Position numbers and translations under genes: made by a program
In this document: positions 11,957 to 22,233 of the stretch, one piece after another
Position numbering within the stretch: position 1 is the stretch's first letter
Layout of the letters: every line of letters begins with the position of its first letter
Origin: Mytilus galloprovincialis
Lineage: Eukaryota > Mollusca > Bivalvia > Mytilida > Mytilidae
Direction: 5' to 3'
DNA: 64,000 nucleotides
Assembly: GCF_965363235.1 (NCBI RefSeq)
Contig: NC_134847.1
Span: forward strand, 48,856,805-48,920,804
The notes under the pieces: generated by a model
Seen by the model: only the letters and a program-made list of their open reading frames with translations
Database searches by the model: none
Told to the model about the DNA's origin: nothing

Positions 11957-13627
11957 TCAGTTATATTGGTGGTGGAAGTTGAAGTACCCAGAGACCCCAC
12001 CGACACTAATTTTTTTTCACAACACATGCAGGCAAGATCTTTCTGTTGTGACGTCCAAGGCGATGCCATATCCACTGAACAAATCTTCTATATGCCATAA
12101 ACCTATATTTCCTACAAAGCAAAACATCAATTATATTCATATACAACTTTCAGTACCATACTTTTAACTGATGTAAATATATTTACAAACATACAATGAA
12201 AGTTATAATGAAAAATTTCTTGTTGACCTTTTTTTTATTTTCGAAAGACCGAAACATTTTAAATCTGTTGTACCTGTCATTTTGTGTTGTATTTAGGTTA
12301 AAAAGAAATATTTAGGATTGATAAATATTACCTAAGGTGTACTGCCATGTACATATTTGCTACCTATGTATATTATTATAATGACACGAAAGAACTTGGG
12401 CCTTTCTACATGTTCAATACGGACTCTGTACAATTAAAAATATTGAAGTCACTAGTATTGTCTCGAAAACAGTGAATGAACATGGATTCAAAAACAATAA
12501 TTGATTTGAAATTGGTCCAACATGAACATGAACCTAGCCTACTACTATTTCAAAACTTACTCATTGATGGGTTCATTGTCGTCAAATGGACCAACATGCT
12601 CCATGTATGCATACATGCTGACTTGCAACACATGACAGTTTAAGCAGTTGGCAATAAAGACCTCATATTCTGTGATGCAGGTTAAGTCATCTGGTTGCAT
12701 TAAATAGCTTACAGCTGATATGTCTGAACAGCATACACATTCATCTGCTGTTGTCATGGAATTGCAGTTTCCACAATCACACCTATAACATGAAAAAAAC
12801 TTATTTATGTGAAACCAGCAGTACACAAAACACAATATAGAAAATATAACACAAGAGTAGGTTTCACAAATAAACTATTGGCCACGGTTGATCATAAGCA
12901 AGTGCAGATCCTAACCATGGATAAAGGTGGGACAGGGGCAACTATGTGTTCCCCATTCAAAATTATGAATTGATTGTGGAGGTATATTTATATATCTTGA
13001 ATTAAACTCTATAAAAAAATATCATAAATGTGGTGATGTCTTGTTCATATATACTATGTTCATCAAATCTAATAATATATATGGACATTTTTTTCTTCCC
13101 ATTGCCAAAATTTTATTACTGTCTCTAGTGACTGGCTAATTACCCCAATACTTCTTCAGGTGGTCTGTTTATACAATATAACATGATGGACAATTTTTTC
13201 TCCCCCCTGCCCATTTATTATATTTGACAGTTCGTAATTCTTTATATAAGTGAAGCTGAATCTGTATATCAGAAGAAGAAAAACGTCGAGGCTGTGCGTT
13301 GTTCCAGGGCAGAGGGAAACAAACTATTTTCGGTGGATAAATTAACCGTAAAAAAAAACAGAAATTTATATTTTCTTAACTGTTATACATGCATCTGCCA
13401 TTAATTAAACTCTGAAAGTGTTTGGTTACAAGTATATTTATCATACGAACCAGTTTGTGTTTTACAAGGCGATCGACATTGCTTGAAAGATCGTCAATGT
13501 CGGACTCTTCGGATGACGAATTTATATCTTCTTCTTGATTATTTTCCACAAGTAACGGCTCAAACTGATACGGTCGAATATCTAAACTTTGAGAATTGCC
13601 TTGTAAACTGCTGTCAACACCGTCCAT
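11957..13627 (-). CDS. Stand-alone P2X7 ballast-domain protein
   Basis: Minus-strand exons: first about 13627 to 13440, second 12782-12561, third from 12111 down. Exon 1 starts at ATG 13627 and has IRPYQFEPLL followed by an acidic serine-rich tract. Exon 2 holds CDCGNCNSMTTADECVCC and CITEYEVF...HVLQ, matching the cysteine-rich cytoplasmic 'ballast' of the P2X7 receptor (zinc- and guanine-nucleotide-binding in the mammalian protein). Exon 3 continues in frame across a GT/AG junction as EKYRFMAYRRFVQWIWHRLG then RKILPACVV. No P2X channel part (two membrane helices, ATP site) is present, so it would be a soluble protein of the kind widely duplicated in molluscs and cnidarians. The exon 1-2 junction could not be matched in phase, so a small exon may be missed. 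In exon 3 the frame stops at 12006-12008 after an A8 run. One base less would read on to 11957 with a family-like GGVSGYFNF end, so this is either a frameshift or an error. Confidence 0.75.
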
Positions 13628-13693
13628 TGTTTAATTACGCAGAAATGCGATGTACTTCGTCCATATTGAGACATTTTCTCAGCTTGTATCCAC

Positions 13694-13714
13694 TGACGTC
13701 ATCACGATCACGTG
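13694..13714. promoter_or_regulatory. CRE and E-box upstream of the P2X7-like gene
   Basis: A full palindromic CRE/ATF site TGACGTCA (13694-13701) and an E-box CACGTG in the context TCACGTGACC (13709-13714) lie 67-87 bp upstream of the start codon at 13627. The E-box flanks resemble USF/TFEB-type sites. Function is inferred from position and motif only. Confidence 0.45.
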
Positions 13715-13845
13715 ACCGGTATCTAATTAAAAATCAAACATTACGACAAGCGCTGGATTCTTTGACCATAAAAAGTCATTTTAATGAGGTTTTGACAAGA
13801 AAAATTAATTATAATATACTTTTTTTACCAGTTTAAATTGATTAA

Positions 13846-13872
13846 TTAAAAAAAAAAAAAAAAAAAAAAAAA
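13846..13872. repeat. Poly(A) run
   Basis: An uninterrupted run of about 26 A on the + strand at the edge of the SINE-like element that follows. Confidence 0.9.
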
Positions 13873-13876
13873 TGTG

Positions 13877-14034
13877 TCACGTCTCCTTTAAGGAAAACTG
13901 ACAATCCTAGTCAATTAGGATTAGAGTCGAGTGCAACTACCAAGTGCGGGATTAGAACTCCCAAGTTCGTTGCTAAATAAATAGTGATACAGCTAGTAGT
14001 TCGAACCCTAATACTACTTAGCTACCGAGGCCCT
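13877..14034 (-). mobile_element. tRNA-derived SINE-like element
   Basis: On the minus strand from about 14034 the sequence starts GGCCTCGGTAGCTAAGTAGT. It contains an A-box-like TAGCTAAGTAG and, about 70 bp on, a B-box-like GAGTTCTAATCCC. It therefore resembles a Pol III promoter of a tRNA-derived SINE head. An ordinary tRNA cloverleaf does not form because the distance is too long. The A-run lies at the far end but reads as poly(T) in this orientation, which is unusual. Confidence 0.4.
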
Positions 14035-14539
14035 TAATAAGATAGAGATCAGTATACTTTGTTACTTGCCCTCCATCTACCTACTTGCAGTGTTGTGAGA
14101 AAAAAATATCAACTGAAATGTCAGGTTTTAATGATGTGCGCAAAAGGCGCGTTGCATCTGCAATATACACAACAGTTTTGCTAAAATCTAAAAAAAAAAA
14201 GAGTAAAAAGCTAAATTTAAAAACACAAGAGCCCAGAAAAATTGAAAAAAAATGTTACAAATTTTGTTAAGCCATATATGCATAAGAAATGAAATACCGC
14301 GAGCGTTTCATTAGATTTTTTAAGATTTTAAAAACAGACAATTATATCATCCATGATAGTACAATTCTTCATAGAAAACTGCTTACATCTGAAACTTGTG
14401 ACATATTTGTTAGTTTTATAGTGAATAAAGTTATAACACAATGTAGACTGCTGTACCCTTTTTGACATTTTTACCTATTGTGTCTGTTTGCTTTGTTCAC
14501 ACATCGTGGTCAATATAATGTAATTTGATGCACCTGTCA

Positions 14540-15010
14540 TACACGTGAGAGGTTTACCAAGCTATAACACAAGGTTAATTTAATCAACCATTTTCTACAG
14601 AAGAAAAAGCCTGTACCCTGTCAGGAATGTGACATTTGTTATCTATTCGTTTGATGTCTTTGAGATTTTGGTTGTGCAATTTGATTAGGGGCTTTTCGTT
14701 TTGATTTTTCCTCGGAGTTCAGTATTGTTGCGACTATACTTTTTGGGGGTTTGTTACACTATCTGGGTCGAAACTTCAACCAGTAGTGGCTTCAAGTGGT
14801 TGACAAAAACTCACCAAAAATACCGTATGATGTTTGTTTTTTGTCGTTGGGCTAGCTTCTATCTTAAAGGTGTATACGTTTCTATGTACTTCCAAATACA
14901 TGTGTTAAGGGAGTCAGGAACATGCAATTTTCGTGAGTTCTGAGACGAAATGTGGTTCTTGCGTATAAAATTTTATCTTTGCATCTATAATGAGTTATTG
15001 AACCCTCGGT
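14540..15010 (+). repeat. Bivalve interspersed repeat ending in module B
   Basis: Blocks recognised as bivalve repeats include CTGTACC..GTCAGGAATGTGAC, TTTTCCTCGGAGTTCAGTAT and, at the right end, a diverged module B (GAGACGAAATGTGG ... ATCTATAATGAGTT). The first block also occurs within the 717-bp repeats at 51310 and 59490. A partial relative of its left end (GTCATACAAGTGGGAGGTATAT) is at 15724-15745. The open frames across it are not a gene. Confidence 0.6.
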
Positions 15011-15346
15011 AGAAATATCGACAAACATTATGCCTACTCATATTAAAATGTGCATAGAGGATGACATGAAGGAGCTATATCGATTCTGATAGGATAAAAA
15101 CGGCAAATTTAACTGCTGAAGCGTTCAAAAATTCCTGAGGAATGTTTGGTTGTTTCGGTTCCTCTCCGTGAATTATGTACACAAACAATACATTTTCATA
15201 TTTGATTATATAATTTTAAAAACTAATAGTAGTGTAAATACCGGATATTCTTACAACAATATATTAATAATTTTTTATAAAGCAGCTAAAATATGTATCT
15301 TTTATTACGATGAAATTGAAAATAACGAATCAGATTTATGTATATG

Positions 15347-15566
15347 AGGGGCGTAAAGGTGGTGGTGGGGGGGGGGGGTATCTGCATGGAAGAACGCGAG
15401 GTAAAATTGCCATTTCACGATGCACGAACAATTAAAAATGTCTTGCAAGTTGATCTGTTTACCGATTTCACGAAACACGGTGAATATCGACACTTTTTCA
15501 CGGCTGCACGTGAAATAAAAATGGCAAAACACGTTGCACGAAAATAACCCATTACCACCCTCGTAT
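15347..15566. repeat. MITE-like element with GGTGGT/ACCACC ends
   Basis: The left side AAAGGTGGTGGTGGGG is mirrored by CATTACCACCCTC at the right. The inside is rich in TTTCACG/CACGAA words in both orientations. Length is about 220 bp. A G-run of 13 lies at 15366-15378. It is probably a non-autonomous DNA transposon remnant. Confidence 0.4.
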
Positions 15567-15569
15567 ATG

Positions 15570-16188
15570 GTTGTTTGAATTCAGTATAAGGCGGTTGTGT
15601 TGTATGTCTGTAGTGTATGTTTACACAGTTGTGGCTGCTTATTGGCATATTAACATAAATTATGTCTGTTTGGGTTAATTTACCAATTTTTTCAATTAAA
15701 CTAAAATATAAATAAACACAACTGTCATACAAGTGGGAGGTATATAGCTAGCTAAATAATTAACTCACCATTTTCCTTGGATAATGCATGCACCAAGTCA
15801 AGTTTAAAATTTAATTGGTAACAAAACAAGTTCTTTATCCTTGGTTTGTTTTTAAATCGGGACTTAAACACGCCAAATGTTACAATTCTAGTTTAAACAC
15901 TTTTTATTAACAGAAAATTACAACTGTTACAATAAAGATTACATGTAACATGAAATTTAAATTTGGGATTCGGAAACAAGTTTGGAAATAGACATGAGCT
16001 ACACATTCACCTGGTTCCACAGAATATGCGTCCTCGTCAGACGTTTTACTAATATACATTGGATTCGTTTGTTTATCCAAGTTGACATTTTGAACAGATA
16101 TCAATACACATGCTCACTGTATTTCTTTATAATTAGTCATTACCAGAGTTGACTAAATGATCCATAACAAGCTGAGAAGGCAAATTCT
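15570..16188. other. Gene-free spacer
   Basis: Contains a fragment of an interspersed repeat at about 15720-15790. Otherwise nothing recognised. Confidence 0.5.
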
Positions 16189-16328
16189 AGTAGCAGATCC
16201 AGCTACATTTAAAAAGGGTGTTTTAAACCAGGATTTAGAGGGATTCCAACCACATGTCTCCATTCAAAAGTATTGATCGTCAATAAAAGGTGGTTCCAAT
16301 CCCGAGAAACTCTCCTGGATCTGCCACT
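16189..16328. mobile_element. MITE with AGTAGCAGATCCAG termini
   Basis: AGTAGCAGATCCAG at the left is matched by CTGGATCTGCCACT at the right (13 of 14 positions as inverted repeats), enclosing 140 bp. The same terminus appears as a lone end at about 46495 (AGTAGCGGATCCAG). It is non-coding and non-autonomous. Confidence 0.65.
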
Positions 16329-16329
16329 G

Positions 16330-17450
16330 AATTCTGGTTTATTTTCAACATGGTCTTTGTGATAACAAAAATTTCCTCTAACGGATTTAGCAGCAATATC
16401 ATCGGCCACAAGTCATTCAAGCAAAAAAAAGCCTTCAGTGTCCTTTGAACTCTTCTTTTACTTATGTGCAAACCCTTTTGGCAGACAATTGTTTGTTTTC
16501 TTCATGTTCTTGTTACAAAATCTTTTTCGTGAAATTGTATATAGACGGATTGTACGTTGTCTCATTGATGCATTTCATGTTTCAATTTTCAACTTTATTA
16601 TATTCAAAGAAAACAGATGACCCTATGATGATCTAGGATATTTTGAGAACCTTAATTTACTGAAGTTTTGTACAAGAATATAAAGTATATCACTAGCAAA
16701 ATGTCTTTAGAGCTGGTAAAATGACGAATTTAATAATACCTGAAATTGCAATTGTTTGGGATCTCATATAATCACTGAATATTGCATGGGATCAATTTTG
16801 TAAATCCTTGATTGCAAGCTTAAACTTGATATTAGATATATGTTTTCTTGATATCACTAAAATAGGGAGAAAAGGGCGTCTGCATGACAACTATATCGGT
16901 TACACACCTTTCCCACACACCCTCTTGAATATCAAAACAATTCCGAAACCTAGACCTATATATACATGATATAGGAGCAAGATCAACTTTATATTGATAA
17001 TGAGCAGACCAATGATTTTAAAATATTTTTGTATATTAAACACTTTTAGTTAAAACTATTGTACAGTTATAATGAACAAAATTGCATATATATACCGATA
17101 GATAATACTACAATTTTTACTTTATTTGCATATTAGTCTAGATCTCAGTGTCATCTACTTTTTTCACGATTTTTTCACACAGTCTTCACATTGAAGAACA
17201 TCATTCCTACATTAAACAAATATTTACCTTGAATTTGATTTGAATCTTAAGTTATGGAATTGTGGGAGGAAAATTAAGAAACGTGTTTAAAGATTTATCA
17301 CTTTGTGTAAGAATGAATGTATCTGATATATTATTAAACGGTATAAAGTGAAGCATATAAAAAGGGTCAAGTTGACCTATTTGTGCTTGGTTAGATACCT
17401 AGTCATAGAATATGACAAGCCGTTGTGGAATTTATTCCCTATTTATTAAT
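16330..17450. other. Gene-free AT-rich spacer
   Basis: Short overlapping open frames at 16438-16636 resemble no family known to me and are probably chance. No other structure recognised. Confidence 0.5.
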
Positions 17451-17454
17451 TATT

Positions 17455-17530
17455 AAAATTCGATTTATTAATATTAATAAATGATCATTTCTTAATATTA
17501 ATAAATCGATTTTTTAATATTAAATAATAC
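17455..17530. repeat. AT-rich palindrome
   Basis: TCGATTTATTAATATTAATA and its reverse complement flank TGATCA near 17485. The arms are about 22-25 bp and a third partial copy follows. It could extrude as a cruciform. Confidence 0.7.
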
Positions 17531-18017
17531 GCTATTTTTTAACATGCAAGCACAAATCAAAGTTTATCTGTTGTCCTTTTTGTTATTATTAGTAGAAGTA
17601 TTTTGTGGGTATAAATGTCTTTTTAAAGTATACGAAAAAATATCCAACCCTTCTATTTATATATCAATTTCCATGTCAAAATAATATATATGTAATAGTT
17701 CAGTGCCACTTGATCACATCGCCTAAACAAATGATCAATTTCTTACTCTTTCAATATGTGTTTTCTCCTCTAATGACGGCATTACTCTCAAGTACTGTCT
17801 TTATATTTGATAACAAAATTTGATATAATTTGTTTATTACTTTTGATCAGGAACTGTAGAAGCACTCTATGTCTTTTTTTTAAATTGATTTTTAATAAAA
17901 AAAAAAAAAAAAGAAAAAGAATCAATTCAAGTTAAATTATTGCATACAAATTCCCTTTTTTTTTAAGGGAATCTTTAAAAAAAAGAAGTGATTTTGCAAA
18001 ATCCTTAGTCAAAATCA

Positions 18018-18410
18018 GGGATTTTGTAATATCAGTGATCGGTTTAGTAATCATAGTATACAAAATCCCTGAAATTTCATGGATTTTACAAAATTCTAGA
18101 TTTTACATATTCACTGTAACATAATTATACAAATCCTTGCATAGATGCACATTTGTATATATGTCTCTGGAAAAAATGCAGCTAAAATAGCATTTTAATT
18201 TGAGTAAGATGATTTGGAATCCCTTAAAATGATTCCATTGCCGGGGATTTGTAATAGTATACTATCTATCATTATATACAAATCCTTGTGTTAAGTAACT
18301 AATGAGTATTGGTTTTGTTTATCTGTTTATTCTGTTAACTAATTTTAAACATACATGTAAACGTTAACAAGGATTTGTATAGTGATACACTTACTATACA
18401 AATCCTTCGC
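18018..18410. repeat. Cluster of ACAAATCCTTG inverted repeats
   Basis: Several inverted pairs lie together: AGGGATTTTGTA (18018) with TACAAAATCCCT (18059), and AAGGATTTGTATAG (18369) with CTATACAAATCCTT (18394). Single copies of ACAAATCCTTG occur near 18130 and 18283. The same word forms the ends of the MITE at 63654-63744, so these are probably ends of related small elements. Confidence 0.6.
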
Positions 18411-18419
18411 CAAAATATT

Positions 18420-19112
18420 CGCATATAAACGTGAAATAATATCTGGGACATTATTGACTATACTTATATAATCTATCGATTGGTACATTGTTATACCCAA
18501 AGAGTAACTTCCCTTGTTTCAAACTCTTCTCAATTTATTTCCTTGTGAAGATTTTTCATCGACAATCGCTGAATTAGTGATGCAATTTCACATAAATGAC
18601 GGTTTTAATCTAAAGAAGTGACAACATATGGATGATGCTGTTCTTATTTTTATCAATTTTGACAACCTGGTAATATTGAAAGACTTTAAACAGCCCCTGT
18701 TGAATAGATGAAGACAGAGAAGGGGTGTCATCCACCATCCATTCATAATTTTGTGTTTCAAAATTTAAAGTAGGATTGCAAAATCACATGATGACTAAGT
18801 TTTATGCGTTAATCAGCAAATTATCAAACCTGTATGTCTTTTGGCTGTTCAAATTCAGGAATGTCACATGATATGTATGCTTTTTATAGATTAAAACAAG
18901 AAGGCAAAAAAATTGTTATAATCACTTCTAATATTTGTATTTCTTCAGATAGAGTGGTCTTGAAAAAGGGAAGCGGTTCTGTTCACCCTGATTACATGTT
19001 TGCACTGGGTCTGTGCATATGCTGTGTGCCCTGAGTTTGTCCACCAATAGAGTCCTACCACCCTGGGTTTGTTCTCCCTACTTTTATTTAAAAAGACTGA
19101 AAAGTATTATAA
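18420..19112. other. Gene-free spacer
   Basis: Nothing recognised beyond short chance open frames. Confidence 0.5.
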
Positions 19113-19121
19113 TAATATTAA
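19113..19121. repeat. Target-site duplication of the SGNH/PHD element, left
   Basis: TAATATTAA precedes the inverted end. The identical 9-mer follows the other end at 22508-22516. Because it is AT-rich and partly palindromic, 8 bp cannot be excluded. Confidence 0.7.
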
Positions 19122-19395
19122 GGGTAACACGAATTACCGAATAACAGTGTTATTATCCGAATAACTCATGTAATTACCGAATAACTCTTCAAATATCAAT
19201 ATTAACACATTTAAGTGACTTTTAAACATATATTATTGAATAAAATTATATTAGAAGTGTATTTTATAACCTAAAAATAAAAAAAAAGTTGCAGGTAAGT
19301 TAATATTGATCATTATAAAATTATGGATATCGGTGTGTACTTCCAAGATGGCGACCAAGGAAAACGTAAGAAATGAAGAAAAGAAAGATTGCATA
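19122..19395 (+). repeat. Left terminal inverted repeat with promoter-like and exon-like signals
   Basis: The inward reading contains several copies of ATTACCGAATAAC near the tip. It then has a perfect splice donor CAG|GTAAGT (about 19291-19299), a CCAAGATGGCGACC start context with ATG at 19348-19350, and a second donor GTAAGA at 19366. The six codons MATKEN could be a first coding exon. The motif around the ATG matches the YY1 consensus core AAGATGGCG. Confidence 0.8.
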
Positions 19396-19634
19396 CAATC
19401 CCTCAACGTGTTCATCTTAGACCACCAAAGTGGAGCCCTCACGCCACGTCACGGCAATGAACAATGTGAGGGTGGGCATTTTTTAAAATAAAATATGGAA
19501 TAGTAAACTATTTAAATTAGTTTTTGTTTTAATTTTAGTTATTAAAAAAATATTATCTTTATCATATTTTTATATTTGTGATTTAGAAATGGATGTTAAC
19601 TAAGCCCCTTTAAATCTATAAAATTACAACTATT

Positions 19635-20025
19635 AAGATATCCTGCACAAGGCACGGGCTTATCTGTCATAGTCCGCGGAAATACTTTATTTATAATTTA
19701 TTGTAAAAAATTTATAACTACTATAAAGATATCCTGCACAAGGCACGGGCTTATCTGTCATAGTCCGCGGAAATACTTTATTTATAATTTATTGTAAAAA
19801 ATTTATAACTACTAAGATATCCTGCACAAGGCACGGGCTTATCTGTCATAGTCCGCGGAAATACTTTATTTAGAATTTATTGTAAAAAATTTATAACTAC
19901 TAAGATATCCTGCACAAGGCACGGGCTTATCTGTCATAGTCCGCGGAAATACTTTATTTAGAATTTATTGTAAAAAATTTATAACTACTAAGATATCCTG
20001 CACAAGGCACGGGCTTATCTGTCAT
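19635..20025. repeat. 88-bp tandem array, five copies
   Basis: Units beginning AAGATATCCTGCAC start at 19635, 19726, 19814, 19902 and 19990. Periods are 91, 88, 88 and 88, and the last unit is cut short. Each holds GGCACGGGCTTATC and a GTCCGCGG word, which makes it richer in G+C than the surroundings. It ends about 90 bp before the SGNH frame, so it could be an enhancer-like or transposase-binding subterminal array. Confidence 0.95.
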
Positions 20026-20116
20026 AAATACAAGTAGAATCTAATTTTGAAATAGATTAGTAGTTAGTTGGCAATCGTCAAGACTTATCTTATTCGAACG
20101 CACCTATACTTCATAT

Positions 20117-20746
20117 TTGCAAGACAATATTTGTTTACTGTGTTCTTCATATTTTACCGTAAATATGATGAACATTTTGGTACTTGGGCATAGCTATGTT
20201 GAGAATTTGAGACGTTTGTGTGAGAATAGGCGGAAACCCCATACCTGGGAGAACCCGTCTAATGCTCATGGGAAGGTCTCTGTTCAAATGCATGGTTATC
20301 CTGGTGCCACGTTCAAGAGATTAACTGAAGCAATTGAGGCTGGCTTGTTTGTGCATTATAGTCCACATGTGGTTATTTGTCAAATAGGTAGCAATGATTG
20401 TGACAGATATTCTTTTGATGAGACTGCCTTCAGATCAGACATGAATACTTTCATTTATGCTTGTCTTTCGAGAGGAGTATCAGTGGTATTCATGTCAGTT
20501 ATGAAGCGGTCCGGGCCTTGGTATTGCACTCCCGATGAGCATACAGTTCGCCGAGAGATAGTGAACAAAATGATGAAAAGCATAGCTTTTGAAAATCATT
20601 TTGTACATTATTTCAAGCCAACTAATGTTTATAGGGTGGAATACGAAGCTCGTGACGGGATACATTTCACTGAAGAGGGTTACCGTGCCTTCTTAGTAGC
20701 TTTGAGGAAGTCGGTCAGTTGGTTTATTAACAAAGTTAGGAAATGA
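20117..20746 (+). CDS. SGNH/GDSL-type hydrolase inside the TIR element
   Basis: A 209-codon frame (another start, Met17 or Met18, fits the domain edge better). The four SGNH blocks are visible. Block I is NILVLGHSYVENL with the nucleophile Ser26. Block II is GYPGAT with Gly63. Block III is IGSND with Asn93. Block V is DGIHFTEEGY with Asp180 and His183. All catalytic positions are kept, so it could act as an esterase or lipase. There is no signal peptide or membrane helix. Esterase domains of this kind are known in ORF1 of CR1-like LINEs and in some tyrosine-recombinase retroelements. Finding one inside a DNA-transposon-like inverted-repeat unit, with a PHD finger on the other strand, is unusual. 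It may be a captured gene or an accessory gene of the element. Confidence 0.85.
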   Translation: MQDNICLLCSSYFTVNMMNILVLGHSYVENLRRLCENRRKPHTWENPSNAHGKVSVQMHGYPGATFKRLTEAIEAGLFVHYSPHVVICQIGSNDCDRYSFDETAFRSDMNTFIYACLSRGVSVVFMSVMKRSGPWYCTPDEHTVRREIVNKMMKSIAFENHFVHYFKPTNVYRVEYEARDGIHFTEEGYRAFLVALRKSVSWFINKVRK

Positions 20747-21610
20747 ACTGAACTATTTTCTCAATGTCTACACGTGCAATGTATTTTGTTTAAGAAGAGG
20801 GTTTTTTTTAACATCGAATGACTAAAATAATCCAAAAGTTCTTACATATTTTATAATTTACAAATTAGAATTTGCCAGAAGAAAGCTTTTTTTAACAGGA
20901 AAACTCAAATTAACTTTATTAAAATATCTTTTTTTAATAATTTTTTATTTTAAATAATCAAAAATTATTGGTGAAACATTGAACATTATTACCCTTTGAC
21001 AGAAAACTAACATAGGATGTACATATTGTATATAGTTGTAAATATTTATTTGTGTTCTATTTTTCATTATTATAATTATTGGTGTTGGTAATGCAGCCTT
21101 GGTATACCAAGACAGTCACAAGCCTGTTTAATGCAGAGTGTCCATACTGTAATATAATTTCATTATCTCTTAATGATTAATTATGTAATGGGCACGTGTC
21201 AGTAAACAACAACCCAATTAACAATCTAACAGAAGTGTGAGGTAATGATTATTTTGTTTATTGGAACTAATTAACTCATTATCACTTTCAAATTATTCAA
21301 TGTATGAAAATAAATAAAAGTAGCAATAAAAAAAACGTAAATACTAACAATGACTAATTTTAGAAGAATATTAATTGAGTATTATTTTATTATTTTTAAT
21401 TCTGATTTTTTAGTAATTTAAATTAAGTAAATTAAATACATTTTAAATGAAATAAGAAATAAATGAAATATAATAAACTAGGTGAAAGATTGTCTTCTTT
21501 GAAATTAAATATTTTATTTTATTTTTCTTGTACCATGTTTCACTCTCTATTAATAATATAAAAAACCCAATTTCGCATTTGTATAGCTTATAATAAAAGG
21601 TATGTATGAA

Positions 21611-21856
21611 AATTACTTACCTTTCTAACGCCTTGGCCATGTCATACTTGTTGTCTGTAAAGCAACAGTCCTTACAAAGGAACTTTAGAGACACATCTGA
21701 CCAGGCCAATAACAATGCATCATCCATTGGGACACAAGCACTGTGAACCCAACGATCACAACTGCATTGAATGGTGCAATCAACACATTCTTCATCACAT
21801 TGAACACACGGATATAAAGCCATTTTGAAAATGGAAGACAGCACACATGTATTCAT
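21611..21856 (-). CDS. PHD-type zinc-finger exon inside the TIR element
   Basis: The minus-strand frame starts at ATG 21856 or, more naturally, at the internal ATG giving MALYPCVQC. Zinc ligands follow the C4HC3 order: CVQC, then CSC, then H in WVHSAC, then CKDC. The residues DRWVHSAC are typical of PHD fingers. The last codons (ALER) run into GAAAG|GTAAGT, a near-perfect splice donor at about 21618, so this is one exon of a spliced transcript. The downstream exon was not identified. It may be mostly untranslated. PHD fingers usually read histone H3 tails. In CR1-like LINEs a PHD domain accompanies an esterase domain in ORF1, the same pair seen here on opposite strands. Confidence 0.75.
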
Positions 21857-22233
21857 GGCTTTTTATACAAAATTAAAGTGACTTGTAAAAACATTTATAT
21901 TTGCCAATGAAAATCTTATATTTAGTTTTGAGAAAATTTTATTAGAATAAACATAAAAATCATCCATTCAGAAGCTTTGTTTTTATTAAAACAATCAATT
22001 ATAATAATTTTTTGATTAGATTTGAATTGAATATGTGAAAATTCTTAATTACATTTTATTTAATGTTGAGTAAATTGTTATGAAAAGTAATTAGTGATTG
22101 GAGTAATTGCATTGCTTTGATGTACTGGTTAAATTTTCAAATCCTTTCTGAAAAACAATTATTAGACAATTCTCTGTATATACAGTAAATTATTTAATAC
22201 TATATTTTCATAGCGTTTTCCTTTGAAGGCATA

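Noticed and set aside
19635-20025. CRISPR-like array.
   Set aside because: Units are tandem and nearly identical over their whole 88-bp length with no variable spacers, and the genome is animal.
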